This document shows, in pieces, positions 47,339-58,094 of a stretch of 64,000 bases of DNA. Numbering within the stretch: position 1 is the stretch's first letter; each line of letters opens with the position of its first letter. The position numbers and the translations under genes were made by a program. The notes beneath the pieces were generated by a model. The model was not told the origin of the DNA. It made no database searches and saw only the letters and a program-made list of their open reading frames with translations. The DNA is from Pohlia nutans (lineage: Eukaryota > Streptophyta > Bryopsida > Bryales > Mniaceae): the NCBI GenBank assembly GCA_022496805.1, contig CM040094.1, forward strand, positions 1,674,001-1,738,000, read 5' to 3'.

Positions 47339-47883
47339 ATTTGTCTCTCTCGATCCGGCTAGGGTTGAACGCGTCGCCATTTTTTCCATCTCTCTTCGTT
47401 TCTGCGCCTGCGTCGTGTGTGTTGTTCTCGCCGTTTGTGTGTTGTTCTCGCCGTTCCTTTTGTGCGTTGTAGTGTAGGGTTTCTGGGGTTACTTTCTCCG
47501 TCGTCGTTCTCTGTTTGGAACTCGTTTTTTGTCCCTCTCGTTTTTTTCCGTCGTTTCTTCTTTCTCTCGTGTTGTTTATGTCTGTGTTGTGTCGTCGTCT
47601 CTCGTGTCAGTTAGAAGCTTGAGGTTGGAGGGGCTGCGTCTACCCTGAACCTTGTAGTTTAGAATTGCAGGAGCTACCCTGAAGCTGATTCGTTTTCTAG
47701 GGAGGGGAAGCACGCCTTGGATCGAGGGAGCACGTCTGTGACGGAGAAGGAGCACGTCTGTAAAAGCACACGGAGCGCGATTGAAGAGGTAAAGAGATCC
47801 TAAACCCTAATCCCTAAAAACGCCTTGCTTACATTTTGAGAGTTCCTGTTATCTTGGTATTTTGATTCTTTTCCTTCTTGAAG
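47339..47883 (+). promoter_or_regulatory. 5' leader with telo-box of the ParB/methyltransferase-like gene
   Basis: This is a GC- and T-rich region before ATG 47884. GTGTGTTGTTCTCGCCGTT is directly doubled at about 47417-47456. A donor-like GAAGAG|GTAAAG lies at 47789. Just after it, AAACCCTAA (47802-47810) is a plant telo-box, a motif common near the start of growth-related plant genes. Whether an intron is removed before the ATG is uncertain. Confidence 0.4.
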
Positions 47884-50800
47884 ATGAAGGACTTTGTCCA
47901 GAACTTCGACGTATTGAAGGCGAAAGTGGAATTGCATCAAAAATCAATGGCACCTGTAAGCGTGTCCCTCGATAACCGGAGCCAGGGGGGGAGTGCGGGA
48001 TCCATGGGCAACTTCTCGCCAACTGCAAGACCGCAACACAGCAGAGGCAAACGCAAGCCGAGCATGCCTCTGACACCTTCTGGAGCACTACGCCAAAGCA
48101 ACCTCGCCTCCTCCTCCTCAAAGAAGAGGCAACCTGCAGAGAAGACTGCGCCTGAGGCTGTCAACGAGGATAGCTTGGCGTCCGCTGTGACGGAGTTACC
48201 GGAGCCCCTGGTCGGCAACACCAAACCCGACTACGCGCGCTCGGCGGAAGCGTACAGGACGTTATGGACGTCTTGCACCGACGCGTTCCTGTTCAACGTC
48301 GACGATAAGAAGTCAATCCCCATTGAACAGCTAATCGATGCGCCTCCGCACATGAACATCAAGAGTTACGAGCCGGAACATGCAAAAAAGATTATGACCT
48401 TCCTTCTGAGCATGCCAGATAGAAGCACGAAGCAAACTCTGTGCGTAATGCCTGTCGACCAGGCCACTAAACCGACTAGCTGGGACGCCATCAAAGATGG
48501 TAAGTTCTGGCTGATCAGTGGGCAGCACAGCGTCAAAGCCAGTTACATGATGCGCGATGAAGGGATTGACGAGAAAGACCTCAAAGACTTCGCTTCATGG
48601 AACTGCTTTGTCGTGTGGACGGAGAATAACGAGAAACTTCGTCAAATTTTCGCCTACTACAACCGTGTAAACCACTTCGGCGCCATCAAGCCGTCATGGG
48701 CGACAAACATATTGGGAGCGCGGCAAGTATGGATAAATCTCAACCGCCCCAAGAATCCAAAAGAACTCAAAGATGTGGGAACGGCTTATCAAGCCTCCAG
48801 GACGAAAGAGGCCGAAAGAAACAAAGCAAAATTTAGGGTAATGTTCAGATCGAGTCGACCTAAAACACTTGGTAGTCCATCCCGTAGAGTAGATCCGAGT
48901 CGGCTTCATGTTAGGTCGACTCGACCTAATACGCTAGATCTGTGTCCTGTCTCGTCTACTATCTTGCCATCCATGCGCTCATCGAACATTTGTTTGTTTA
49001 GATCGAGTCGACCTTAAATCACTGACTAATAGCTAACGGTGTACGTACCCCCCTGCAGGAGTTTCAAGCTGCTATGAGGCTGCGGTTCTCGATGCTCGAC
49101 GTGGCGCAGGCGCAGAGAGACGCAAAGAAAAGTAATGCCGAAGCGTTGCTTGACATCCACAATGAGCTGAAACTGATCACTGCGCCGGACGACGTGTTTG
49201 CTCTTTGGAGCGGAGTGATATCGAGCGCAGGTGCCGGCGAGCTTTATGACCCGGATAGTGATGGGAAGTTCTGTGAAAAGGCGAACTGGAATCCGGAGAG
49301 TGGGAATCTCACGCGCGAGTTCTTCAAGTGGTTGGGGAATTTAACCTACGATGACCTCGCGAAATTGGCCAAGCATATCCTTCATTGCGATAATCCCAAG
49401 TGGACCAAGGACTACCCCAAAGTCACGATTAAGGCCATATCCTCGGTTCTAGACAGGTGCTATTCCACCAAGGAATGGGTGGAGAGGAGGAAGCGGAAGC
49501 ACCTTGTGAAACGGGAATTGCACAATATCGATCGTTCTCTCGGGCTCTTCAATCCGGCGGGGGAATTAGTGCCCGAGAAGTGGAGGCAGTTCAAGAAGGA
49601 CTACAACGTCACAAGGGCGACCATGAATGTCCTCCTCGAGCGGCCGGGAGAGCAGTACTTCAAAGAGGCCAAGCAGGTGAAGAGCAAAAATAAGAAGACC
49701 GCGGACATATCACCTCACGCCCACGAATTCTTCAAAGTCTTCCTGGAAAAACGAAAAGAATTCGTGAAGCCGTCTGGTAAGGCTCAGTACCGGCCATACG
49801 ACCCGAAGGAAAACATTCACTCCGAGTGGGCGGACGGCGTATGGACAGACGACGAGGCCAAATTCATGAGATTGGGGGTCATCGACTTTAGGAACCTCCC
49901 CGGGGTGGAGCAGAAAGAGAAGTCATGTACGGGCATGCCGTACTTTTACGAATTCATGACCTCTCTGAAGAGGAGAGGTGAACTGGACTTCGATCAAGTG
50001 CCTGCGTGGCTCTTTATCTGCGCCGACATGGAGGAGATGCACCAGGCAGTTCATTTTGCGGAGGGCGACGAAGTCCTCCACAAATACAAGAAGAAATATG
50101 CTACCTACCTTCCGGCTAAGAACGAGCGTCTGTACGATTTACCGGCGAACTCTAAGAAGGCGCGAGCAAAAGTCGAGCTCCTCTTCTTGCAAAACCCCGA
50201 ATTACCGATGGTGCGCATGATCCCCGACGAATTCATTGCGCCAGACACTACGGTATATACGAAGCCTCGGGCGTACGATGAGCTGCAGTACCGCCTGTGC
50301 AGGGGGGAACTCAGAATGGAGTTCTACCTGTCGCTCATGAAGTTGTTCACGACAACGGGGTCGAATATTTTTTCCGTCTACGCTGGATCCAAGATCACTT
50401 GTGCTGCAGTGGTACGTAGCGCATGACTCGATCTTTCAGCTCGGGTCGACCTAAAACATTTGTAGTGTTAGATCGGGTCGACCTAAACCTGCGGTTGGCA
50501 GTCCTTCTCTGTAGGTTCAGATCGGGTCGACCTATTCCGTTGTAGGATTAGCGTCCAATTCCTAATCATGTGTACATTCAGGTCGCATCGACCTAATCCT
50601 TTCGTGTTAGCTCAGGTCAACGTAAACCTGTCGTGTTGGCTCGAGTCGACCTAACCTTCACAGTTTTCCCCCCTCTTCAGCTCGATTCAACCTGAATCTA
50701 GTCCTCTATGCTTGCTTGTCTCTCCGTCATAATTGAACCTGCATGTCTGTCAATTTTTAGGTCGAGTCGATCTAAGTCTTTCTTGTTGCTCCATTTCATC

Positions 50801-51753
50801 GACCTCTAAGTCAGTTCATGACTGCCGTGTTATTTGTGCAGATGTGTTGCGTGAACAGCTATGCTGTCGGTCCCAATACGAGCATAGAATATTGGACTCT
50901 AATCGCAGAGGACGCCTTGCAGCTGGACAAGGCGGACTTCCTCGACGACAGATACAAAGTGAAGGTTGGAGGGAATCAGGGTAGTCCTGCTGCGAGAGCA
51001 GAGCCCTCTCGATTGAAGAGGAAGTTGCAAGTTGAGGATGACGATGAATCCTCCTCCGATGATGACGACGACGACGACGACGACGACGACGAGGATTATC
51101 AAGCTCCTCTGGAGACCCCCGGTACTTCATCCGCGTCCTCTGGCCGTCAGCTCAGAAGTCCTTCCTCCGAGCGGAAGTCCAAGAGGAAGAAACGTGACTC
51201 TTCCAACAAAGACATTTTGAAGTCGTTGGTTGCCACGGTTCAAGTGCTTGCTACTCAGACCGCGGAAACGAGATCAAACCAGGCCGACTTCCAGAAGTAC
51301 CTCTTGGGTTTGCAGCAGCAGCAGAATAATTTCCAGCTGACAATGCAGGCGATGATGGAACGCCTTCCGCAACCTCAACCTGTTGCCATAATGGCCCCGC
51401 CGCCATTGCCTTCTGTACCTCTGCTGCTGACTAATCATCCGTCGGGGTCAATATCTAGCGACGACTCTGCTCCACCGGCGCCGTCGGCTGTCCCTGCGCC
51501 TCCTCCGCCTCCACCGTCGTACTCTCCTGTCGCTGCACCTCCCCCGCTTCCACCGATGTCCCCGCCTGTCGCTGCGCCACCCCCGCCTCCCCCCGCTTCT
51601 GCGTCTGCTCCGTCCACTTCGCCGGCTCGCCGGGAAGTGTCATCAGGCGCTACTGGTGACGACAGTCTGGGATTCAGCGAACCTACTTGCAGTGCAAATG
51701 CGGACTCTGCCGTATCGCCCGACACTGACGCTGCAGCAAGTGGTTCCCAATAA
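47884..51753 (+). CDS. ParB-like domain plus degenerate DNA methyltransferase-like protein (1072 aa, 3 exons)
   Basis: Exons 47884-48837, 49059-50411 and 50842-51753 are all phase 0 with GT/AG borders. Residues about 140-270 look ParB/sulfiredoxin-like: SIPIEQLIDAPPHMNIKSYE, then FWLISGQHSVKASYMM in place of the usual GxHR box. Residues about 330-720 form a Lys-rich middle. Around the exon 2/3 junction, TKPRAYDEL, then SNIFSVYAGSKITCAAV and TSIEYWTLIAEDAL mirror the C-terminal motif X/I region of beta-class amino-methyltransferases (DPFAGSGTT, then IGIE). Here the glycine motif reads AGSK and no D/SPPY box was found, so catalysis is doubtful. The C-terminus has an acidic run from (GAC)n, an NLS-like RKSKRKKR and a Pro-rich tail. 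ParB-methyltransferase fusions are typical of bacteria and phages. GC-rich; introns carry palindromes. Function unknown. Confidence 0.7.
48838..49058 (+). repeat. Palindrome cluster in intron 1 (3 copies)
   Basis: Dyads lie at about 48845, 48911 and 48998. The middle one, TTAGGTCGACTCGACCTAA, is a perfect 19-bp dyad. The flanking exons contain none. Confidence 0.88.
50412..50841 (+). repeat. Palindrome cluster in intron 2 (about 8 copies)
   Basis: Copies lie at about 50436, 50468, 50518, 50579, 50613, 50640, 50680 and 50757, several with a better conserved right half (GGGTCGACCTAAA). Spacers are unique, 25-80 bp. A further degenerate copy (TTAGCTCGACTCGAGTTGA) lies at 51778, just after the stop codon. 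Confidence 0.85.
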
Positions 51754-51982
51754 TCACTCGATGTCATTTGTATAGTTTTAGCTCGACTCGAGTTGATTTG
51801 TATCATAGTTTTTTGTAGGTTCTTTGTATAGAAGGCTGTAATACATAGGATCTTCAACTGCTGGTTGAGATGACAACTTTTGACATTTTTCCATCGACAT
51901 TTTTTGTACTTATAATTTTTGACCTTATTTTAATTTACATACTTCTCACTCGGGAATTTATGTTCATCTATTGTCATCGCAG

Positions 51983-53225
51983 GCTCCCCCCGTGCCCACA
52001 ATGTGCCTCATTCACAATTACCTCATACTCTTCGCCCATCCACACAAACTACTCGGGACCGTAAGTCCTTGGAGCCCGATCTCGCCTCGCCTGGAGTCCT
52101 TTCTTCTCGTGTCGACCCTCCATCCTCTCAAACACTTGTGTATGCGCGTAGACTGCAAGAGGATGCGCAATTGGATGAGTGTACACGTACTTCGGCCTCC
52201 CCTCCTCTTAATGTCGCGAGCGCAGCACCTTCCGCAGCCGCGCCTGTGGTCAGTGCAAAGTACATCGAGACCTCCGGCCTTCAGGTGCGTTCCATACACT
52301 TCGTAGTGATCGTTTTTTTGGTCTCCCCACTCGCCTCGACTGTTTACCGTTTTCATTACGATGTCGTCCGAAATGTGTCAGTTTAGGATCGTAACTGGCT
52401 GCACATTTGTCTGTCCGCTGTCGCCAGGGATCCGGTCGTCCTCTTTCTCGTGGAGGTTCTTCGGAGGCGGTCGTTCGGTCGCCTCAGCTTAGACCGCCCA
52501 AAAAATGGCTCAATGTCGTCCTGGACCTGAACGGAATCCTCTGCGTCTGTGAGGATTTGAAATCCCGGACTACGCGTACGCCTTTTAACGACTACTCGGC
52601 GCCGCACTCAGCCATTCTCCCGACTGTAGTGGGGCCCAAAGCAGTATACGTGCGTCCACTCTGCTACTCATTCCTCCGTGAGCTCACCATGATCGCGGAC
52701 GTTACTGTCTGGAGCTCCATGAAGAAGTCTACCACTGACTCGGTAGTGCAGTATTTGTTCCGCGGCATCCAGCTCCCTTCCCTTGTGCTTGGCCAAGTCT
52801 CGTGCGAGACCCTCAAGTGTCGGGATAGGCACGGCAGGGTGTCCACCTTCAAAGTGCCTGGCACTGATAAGGACTTGTTCCTTAAGAATCTGGACAAGCT
52901 GTTCACAAGTCATGGTGGCAGATTCACGGCTGCAAACACCATTGTAGTGAACGACAGCCCCAATAAGCACATTCTGAATGAGCCCCAGAATGTAGTCCTC
53001 CCAGACTCTTGGTCCTACGTCGGGGCCGGTGCGCGCGATCATTTTCTCATTGATGTTCTCCTTCCATGGTTTCAGCGTCTACATCGCAGTCCTGGCCCAG
53101 ATTTGGTGTCGTTCAGCAGGAACGATAATATTGGGCGGCGTATGCTCTGCGACGAGCCCGACCCTCGGCTGTACAACCTCCTCATGGAGGCTGTACGCGC
53201 ATCCCGTAGTGTCACTAGTTCCTAG
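51983..53225 (+). CDS. FCP1/CTD small-phosphatase-like HAD protein, plant LDLNG type (5' exon not found)
   Basis: Exons 51983-52284 and 52428-53225 join in frame; the first starts with two bases completing a codon from an unseen upstream exon. The second exon holds the NLI-interacting-factor/FCP1 homology domain: WLNVVLDLNGILCV (motif I), VYVRPLCYSFLREL, VTVWSSMKKST (motif II), then TIVVNDSPNKHILNEP (motif III region). The classical DxDxT nucleophile motif reads D-L-N-G-I, so the second Asp is Asn, as in the plant LDLNGLL subgroup; phosphatase activity is therefore uncertain. The first exon is a Ser/Pro/Arg-rich, probably disordered region. It lies 230 bp downstream of the ParB/methyltransferase-like gene on the same strand and is GC-rich like it. 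A shared or alternatively spliced 5' exon is possible. Confidence 0.75.
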
Positions 53226-53548
53226 TTCATTGTACTGTACTATAGCTGGACGCCCTTCTCTTAGTGATTTAGTTGTTTTAGACTACTCGGTTCGATCTTT
53301 GGTCGCCTTGACTGATATGTATAATTCCTTGTAATTGTAATATACCTTTGTAATCACAGCATTCTCGGTTCAGTACTTTGTGAGATGAGTTTTATGAACG
53401 CTTGCATGCTATCCCTTTAATATAATATGTCTTCGTCGCACCCTTGTTCAATTAGCATCATTTTCCTCCTCTTTTTTCTACTGCTTGGAATATTTTGTTT
53501 CTTTGCAATGCGCTGCTGGGATTTGATCTCATTGCTAATTCTCTTCAG

Positions 53549-54357
53549 GCAAGGTATGCCGCTGCCGATCCATCCCACGGTCCTGGCCTCCAATGCACAG
53601 TGTCCACCGATTCTATCATGGACTACGGCCAGTATGCTATACTCAGTAGAGGAAACTTCTTCTGCTCCGCAACTACGGCCCAGTCAACCATGGACTTTTC
53701 CACCAAGCCAATTCAACATGGTGTAGTGGACAGCCCCCCTAACGGTGGTACTCGTCCTGTGCCCAATTCCTCACCTTCTCCTTTGCGGTCACGAGAACCC
53801 TCTACTTCTCATCGCTCGCGTTCTCCGTCTGATAGGGTGCCTCAAAAAAAGCTTTATGAAGACGCTGCACACCCAATTAATTCTCTTGAGGTACGAATAC
53901 TTTCTTTCCCCGCACCATTATTTCGCTTAGACGGTCTTGCCTTGATGTATACTTGATGTAGATTCCCTTGTATTTGCAGGGTTCCGACATTCCCAAACCA
54001 TGCAAGTCCTCTGCTACTGTAAATGCTTTCCGAATGACTCCTGCGATGCTGTCATCAGACCCGCCTCCTCTAACCCAAGCCCGTGTTCATGTGCCCTCTC
54101 GTGCGCCCTTGCGTACTCGTCTCCCTTTAGTGAATGCGGGTCTTCAAAAGACTAAGTCGCATGACAAGTTCAGAAAGAGATCCGCTCCGGTTCGAGATGA
54201 GAGGGAGGAATTGAGACTGGCGCAACTGAGGCGTGAGATTGCGCAACGGCGATTGTCGATGTATCACTTCGATAGTCGTGGTCATGTGATGTTGAAGGCA
54301 GTAGCTGAACTTCAGTTGAAGGCCGAAGCTGAACTGAAGAGTCGATCGCAACCCTAG
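53549..54357 (+). CDS. Unknown Pro/Ser-rich protein with C-terminal coiled coil (at least 239 aa, 5' end not found)
   Basis: Exons 53549-53890 and 53980-54357 are bounded by TCTTCAG, GTACGA and TTTGCAG. They are in one frame and end at TAG 54355-54357. I do not recognise the family. The first exon is Ser/Pro/Arg-rich (PSPLRSREPSTSHRSRSPS), resembling a disordered or RS-like region. The second ends in a charged helix (EREELRLAQLRREIAQRRL, then AELQLKAEAELKSRS) likely to form a coiled coil. No start codon lies in frame in the first exon, so an upstream exon between 53226 and 53548 or farther is required. As third gene of the cassette, on the same strand and with the same elevated GC, it probably travelled with its neighbours; this is inference. 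Confidence 0.5.
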
Positions 54358-57259
54358 ATCCGCTAGGCATTCTATTTGTGATTACTATAGAGACTTATAA
54401 AAATACGTGGAGCTCATGTTTTTATATAGGATTTTACGCTTCGCTCATTCTTTTTCCTAGCTTTATGAGACATTATCAAGATTGGATTACCGTCCTGCAA
54501 TACAAACACCCAAAAAATGTATATTCATTTTATACTTACTATAAATAGATGTTACTTCTGCAATCTTTTATTGCACACTTCTATTAAATGTACTATATTT
54601 GATCTTCACTTTGTCCATCTTCTATTGTTTTAACCTATATTTCGAATGGTTATTGGTTCAATTTGGGTTTAATTTAGACTTTTTGAACTCTCATTATTTT
54701 GGAATCCTCTCATTTTAATGAATATAATGTTTAGAGCACAACAATAGGACAACATCCATACCGTTGAGTTTTTGAAAAATGCTCTAAATTTTTTAATAAT
54801 CAATTTATAAGAATTGTTTTCGCAAATTCATAAAAAATACATGTTTAGCCATTTTCACTTGGAATCAAGTACATGATAGGTCAAAAGCGTTGGTTTTATA
54901 TGGTGGTTACCTTGTTCTAGTTAGAGTTACTCTTATTTGATCAGAAACCTACAGATTCCATTTCCGGCGGATTTTCAAAATTGTGACAATTTAAGATGCG
55001 GTCACTTTGAGGGCTTTATAGGAAAATCAGTAAAAAAAAAGTTTCAAATCCTCCTTTAGAAAAGGCTGATCAGTTTCAATATCTACAAGGGGAAAAAATC
55101 ATGCCATAAAATTGTTGTTTTTGCAAAAGTTATGGACGTTTAAATTTTAAAGAGGGCTAGCTAATTTTTATTTTTTTAAATCTGAAATTTCAGAGTTAAA
55201 TTAGTTCTTTGTGATTTGAATAGTCGAAAGGAACAAAAATTGAGTCACATGGGACCATTGACACAATTATTTCCACACTACACTTACCCGGTCAAACCTC
55301 ACCAATTCCTCACATTTAAATTATATTATATTTTTTTGGTATTTTTCTTATATAAGTTATTGTTAAGCCAATTTTCCTTGATTATTTTATAATTATTTAA
55401 ATAAATATGAATTTTATTAAAAATTCAAAGTTTGTTTCTTATAAAAATAACAGTAATTACAAAAATGCTTAAAATAATATGAAACTTTTAGGGGATATGT
55501 AAATAATAGTGACGAACAACAAGATGTATGTGAAATGCTTCTTGTGCTTGCATAAATAGAAATTCAATGGGTGAAAGCATGGTAAATTGAACCACTTGTA
55601 ATTCTTGTAAGGAAGCAACAATGCAAGGACCAAAAATTCATTAGATTTTTATTTTTTGTAAAATTGTTTTTGCTAATAATATAAAAGATACAATGTTCAA
55701 CAAATTCTAACAAACAAAATTGCAAATTTAATGTTTAATAAGTATTCATGTGTGTTATAGTAAGATTTAAGTAGTTAAAAGTGGAAAAGTAGTTCCGACC
55801 AAATTAAAAAGTAGATATAAAACAAGTTGAAATTGCATTAAATATCTTTTTTTTCAAGATTATATTTCTTTGAAGCTCTCAAATGGACAATGAACCTAAA
55901 GAATATGTAATTTATATTCATATTTAACATGATTCAATTCACCATATTTGTTCCCGAATTTTGTTTGACATTTTTATTCAAGCTTTACTTTTAGTAGCCA
56001 TTTTTTAATAATTTAATTTGAAACTTTGGATTTAAGTACCTAATAGGACAATTAGACAATGGAAGGTGCAATCAAATTATAACTTAAATATGTGATTTTT
56101 TAATAGTAACTTATGCGAGAATTTATGGCCTTTGACCATGAAAAGTGTAATTTCAACATGACAAATGACTTTATTGATTCAGTTTACCGTGCTTTCACCC
56201 AATTGAAAAATATTTTCAACATTGTATATTAAAAATTTAGGATTTTGAGCTTTAAAATGATGTAAAATACACAATTTTAACAATTTGGAGAATGGTAAAA
56301 TTGGATTAGAAAGTAAAAGGTAGCCCCCACACTTTCTTAGTTGGAACTGCTTTCATTTGAAATTAAGAACTGGATGAAAATCAACATTTGACTCAAAAGC
56401 GATCAAATATAGCTCGATGGAGCTCTTGGGCTTTTAGGAGTTATGTCCCAAATGACCAATTTAAATTGACAACATTTCTATAGTTAGTGCAAGCATGTTC
56501 TTAGAAGTTGTCTAACATATTTGACACGACAACACACATCTAATATGACGTCAAATTGGAAAACGTGTTAAACATGACAACCCAACACTATAAACTTTTG
56601 ACGGTTGTTACTCCCTTCGTCCCACAAAAGACCATTAGATCATGATGTCAACTTAAATTTGGTCTCAAAATAAAACTACAATTTCAAGTTGTACTCATTC
56701 ACTACAATCAAGTTTTGCATACTCTTGATAAGTGCTTCAAGGCATTGCAAACAATGCTGGAAGTTTATTCCATGGATTTTGAATATTTTGATCATGTATT
56801 TTGATCATGCTAAAAATAAATTAGTGCATGGATTTCAATTTTGTATTATAATACACTTTCTGGCAGTCAAAATACTCCCTCTATACTCACTCAATCCATG
56901 AGTCAACATACTTCCTCTGTAATCATGGGATTAACTACTAAACATACCAATCTTTTGTACAAAAGTAGATTCTAGCCTCAAAAGTAGATATTAACATAGC
57001 TTAGATGTACATGAGGTGTATATGAGAAGACCATTGCAAGTATAAATCTACCCAACAAATTTGACATACTTGCAATTGAAGGCCTCTCCAATATTATCAA
57101 TAGCTCTCCATCACAAAAGATTTATTGTTATTGGTAAAGAATTTGAAAGGCTTTCAAAGGTGACTTAGATGAAAATCATCCGAGGTTGTATGAGAAAGAT
57201 ACAAGGCTTCAAATTTGTTCATGATCCAGTTTTTGGACGCTAGAACGTTTAGGGGTTAA
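54358..57259. other. AT-rich intergenic; ends in a TTAA-type element end
   Basis: GC drops abruptly after 54.4 kb. No gene is seen. The right end at 57256-57259 (GAACGTTTAGGGGTTAA) closes a TTAA-type element whose 3' part (about 57150-57255) matches 45520-45630; its left end was not located. A similar end-like GGGCTTTTAGGAGTTA occurs at about 56430. Confidence 0.45.
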
Positions 57260-57499
57260 ACTTAAACCATGGATTTCATTGAAACAAGATCTTTTTGTGA
57301 GAGGGAGGGAGTAACTCACAACTATGTCAACATGGTAAAAACGTCAATTCCATTATATTGGTGGGTATTTATGAAATTGCCACTTCTCAAGAGGAGCAAC
57401 CTGAAACCTAAATCCATACTAATCCCATTTATTAAAACCTTGGGCAATTTCACTAAGTGCGGATTAGCTTCTCAGGCTAAACTGTTAATTATAGTGATT

Positions 57500-57788
57500 T
57501 TCTAAAGTCTTAGGAAAAAATTCAAAGGAAAGAACATTATTATGGTAGTTTCCCGAAATAGTAAATTTTATAACACTAGGACAACATTGAGCTGTTTTTT
57601 TTTGAAAAAATCTCCTTTGGTTAGTGGAGTTTTACCACGGATTAACATAATTTAAATTGGGCTAGAAAATAGACTTGATTTCCTATTTGAAATTATTTTT
57701 TATCTTTATACAAATTTTTTTTTCATTTTGACTAGTCCATAAAAAGGGCAACTACCATAAAATGATTGTTTGGTCATTTAGGAGTTAA
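57500..57788 (+). mobile_element. TTAA-type element, family G, right part
   Basis: This matches the right half of 60436-60984 (TTTCCCGAAATAGTAA, AACACTAGGACAA, GATTTCCTATTTGAAA) and ends GTCATTTAGGAGTTAA with TTAA at 57785-57788. The left end may lie anywhere after 57260. Confidence 0.6.
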
Positions 57789-58094
57789 CGACATAATATG
57801 GACAAAATAAGACTAGAAAAGATGCTAGATCCACCTCCTTTAGCACAAGCTAATAGTTCCAATCAAAGTAATTGAGGAATAATAAGCTATGTTCCATTAA
57901 AAAAGACACCATTTTGCGTTTTGTAGAGTAATCAAGATGCGCACCGTGATATATGAACACAAGGATCAAAACAAGTCAAAACAAAGTTAACCATATATAT
58001 AGCAATCTTTAGGTAGTATTGCAGCACACCCACTACTTGTGCACATAATCAACACCTAAATAGGGAATTGATGATGTGGAACATGTCGAACCTA

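Noticed and set aside
46819..47472. Long overlapping open frames on both strands rich in P-Y-P or G-Y-G-H
   Set aside because: They come from the 12-bp repeat, whose period is a multiple of three and which lacks stops. Several frames are open at once.
47796..47816. Interstitial telomere repeat (CCCTAAA-like)
   Set aside because: Only about two and a half imperfect units; better read as a plant telo-box near a transcription start.
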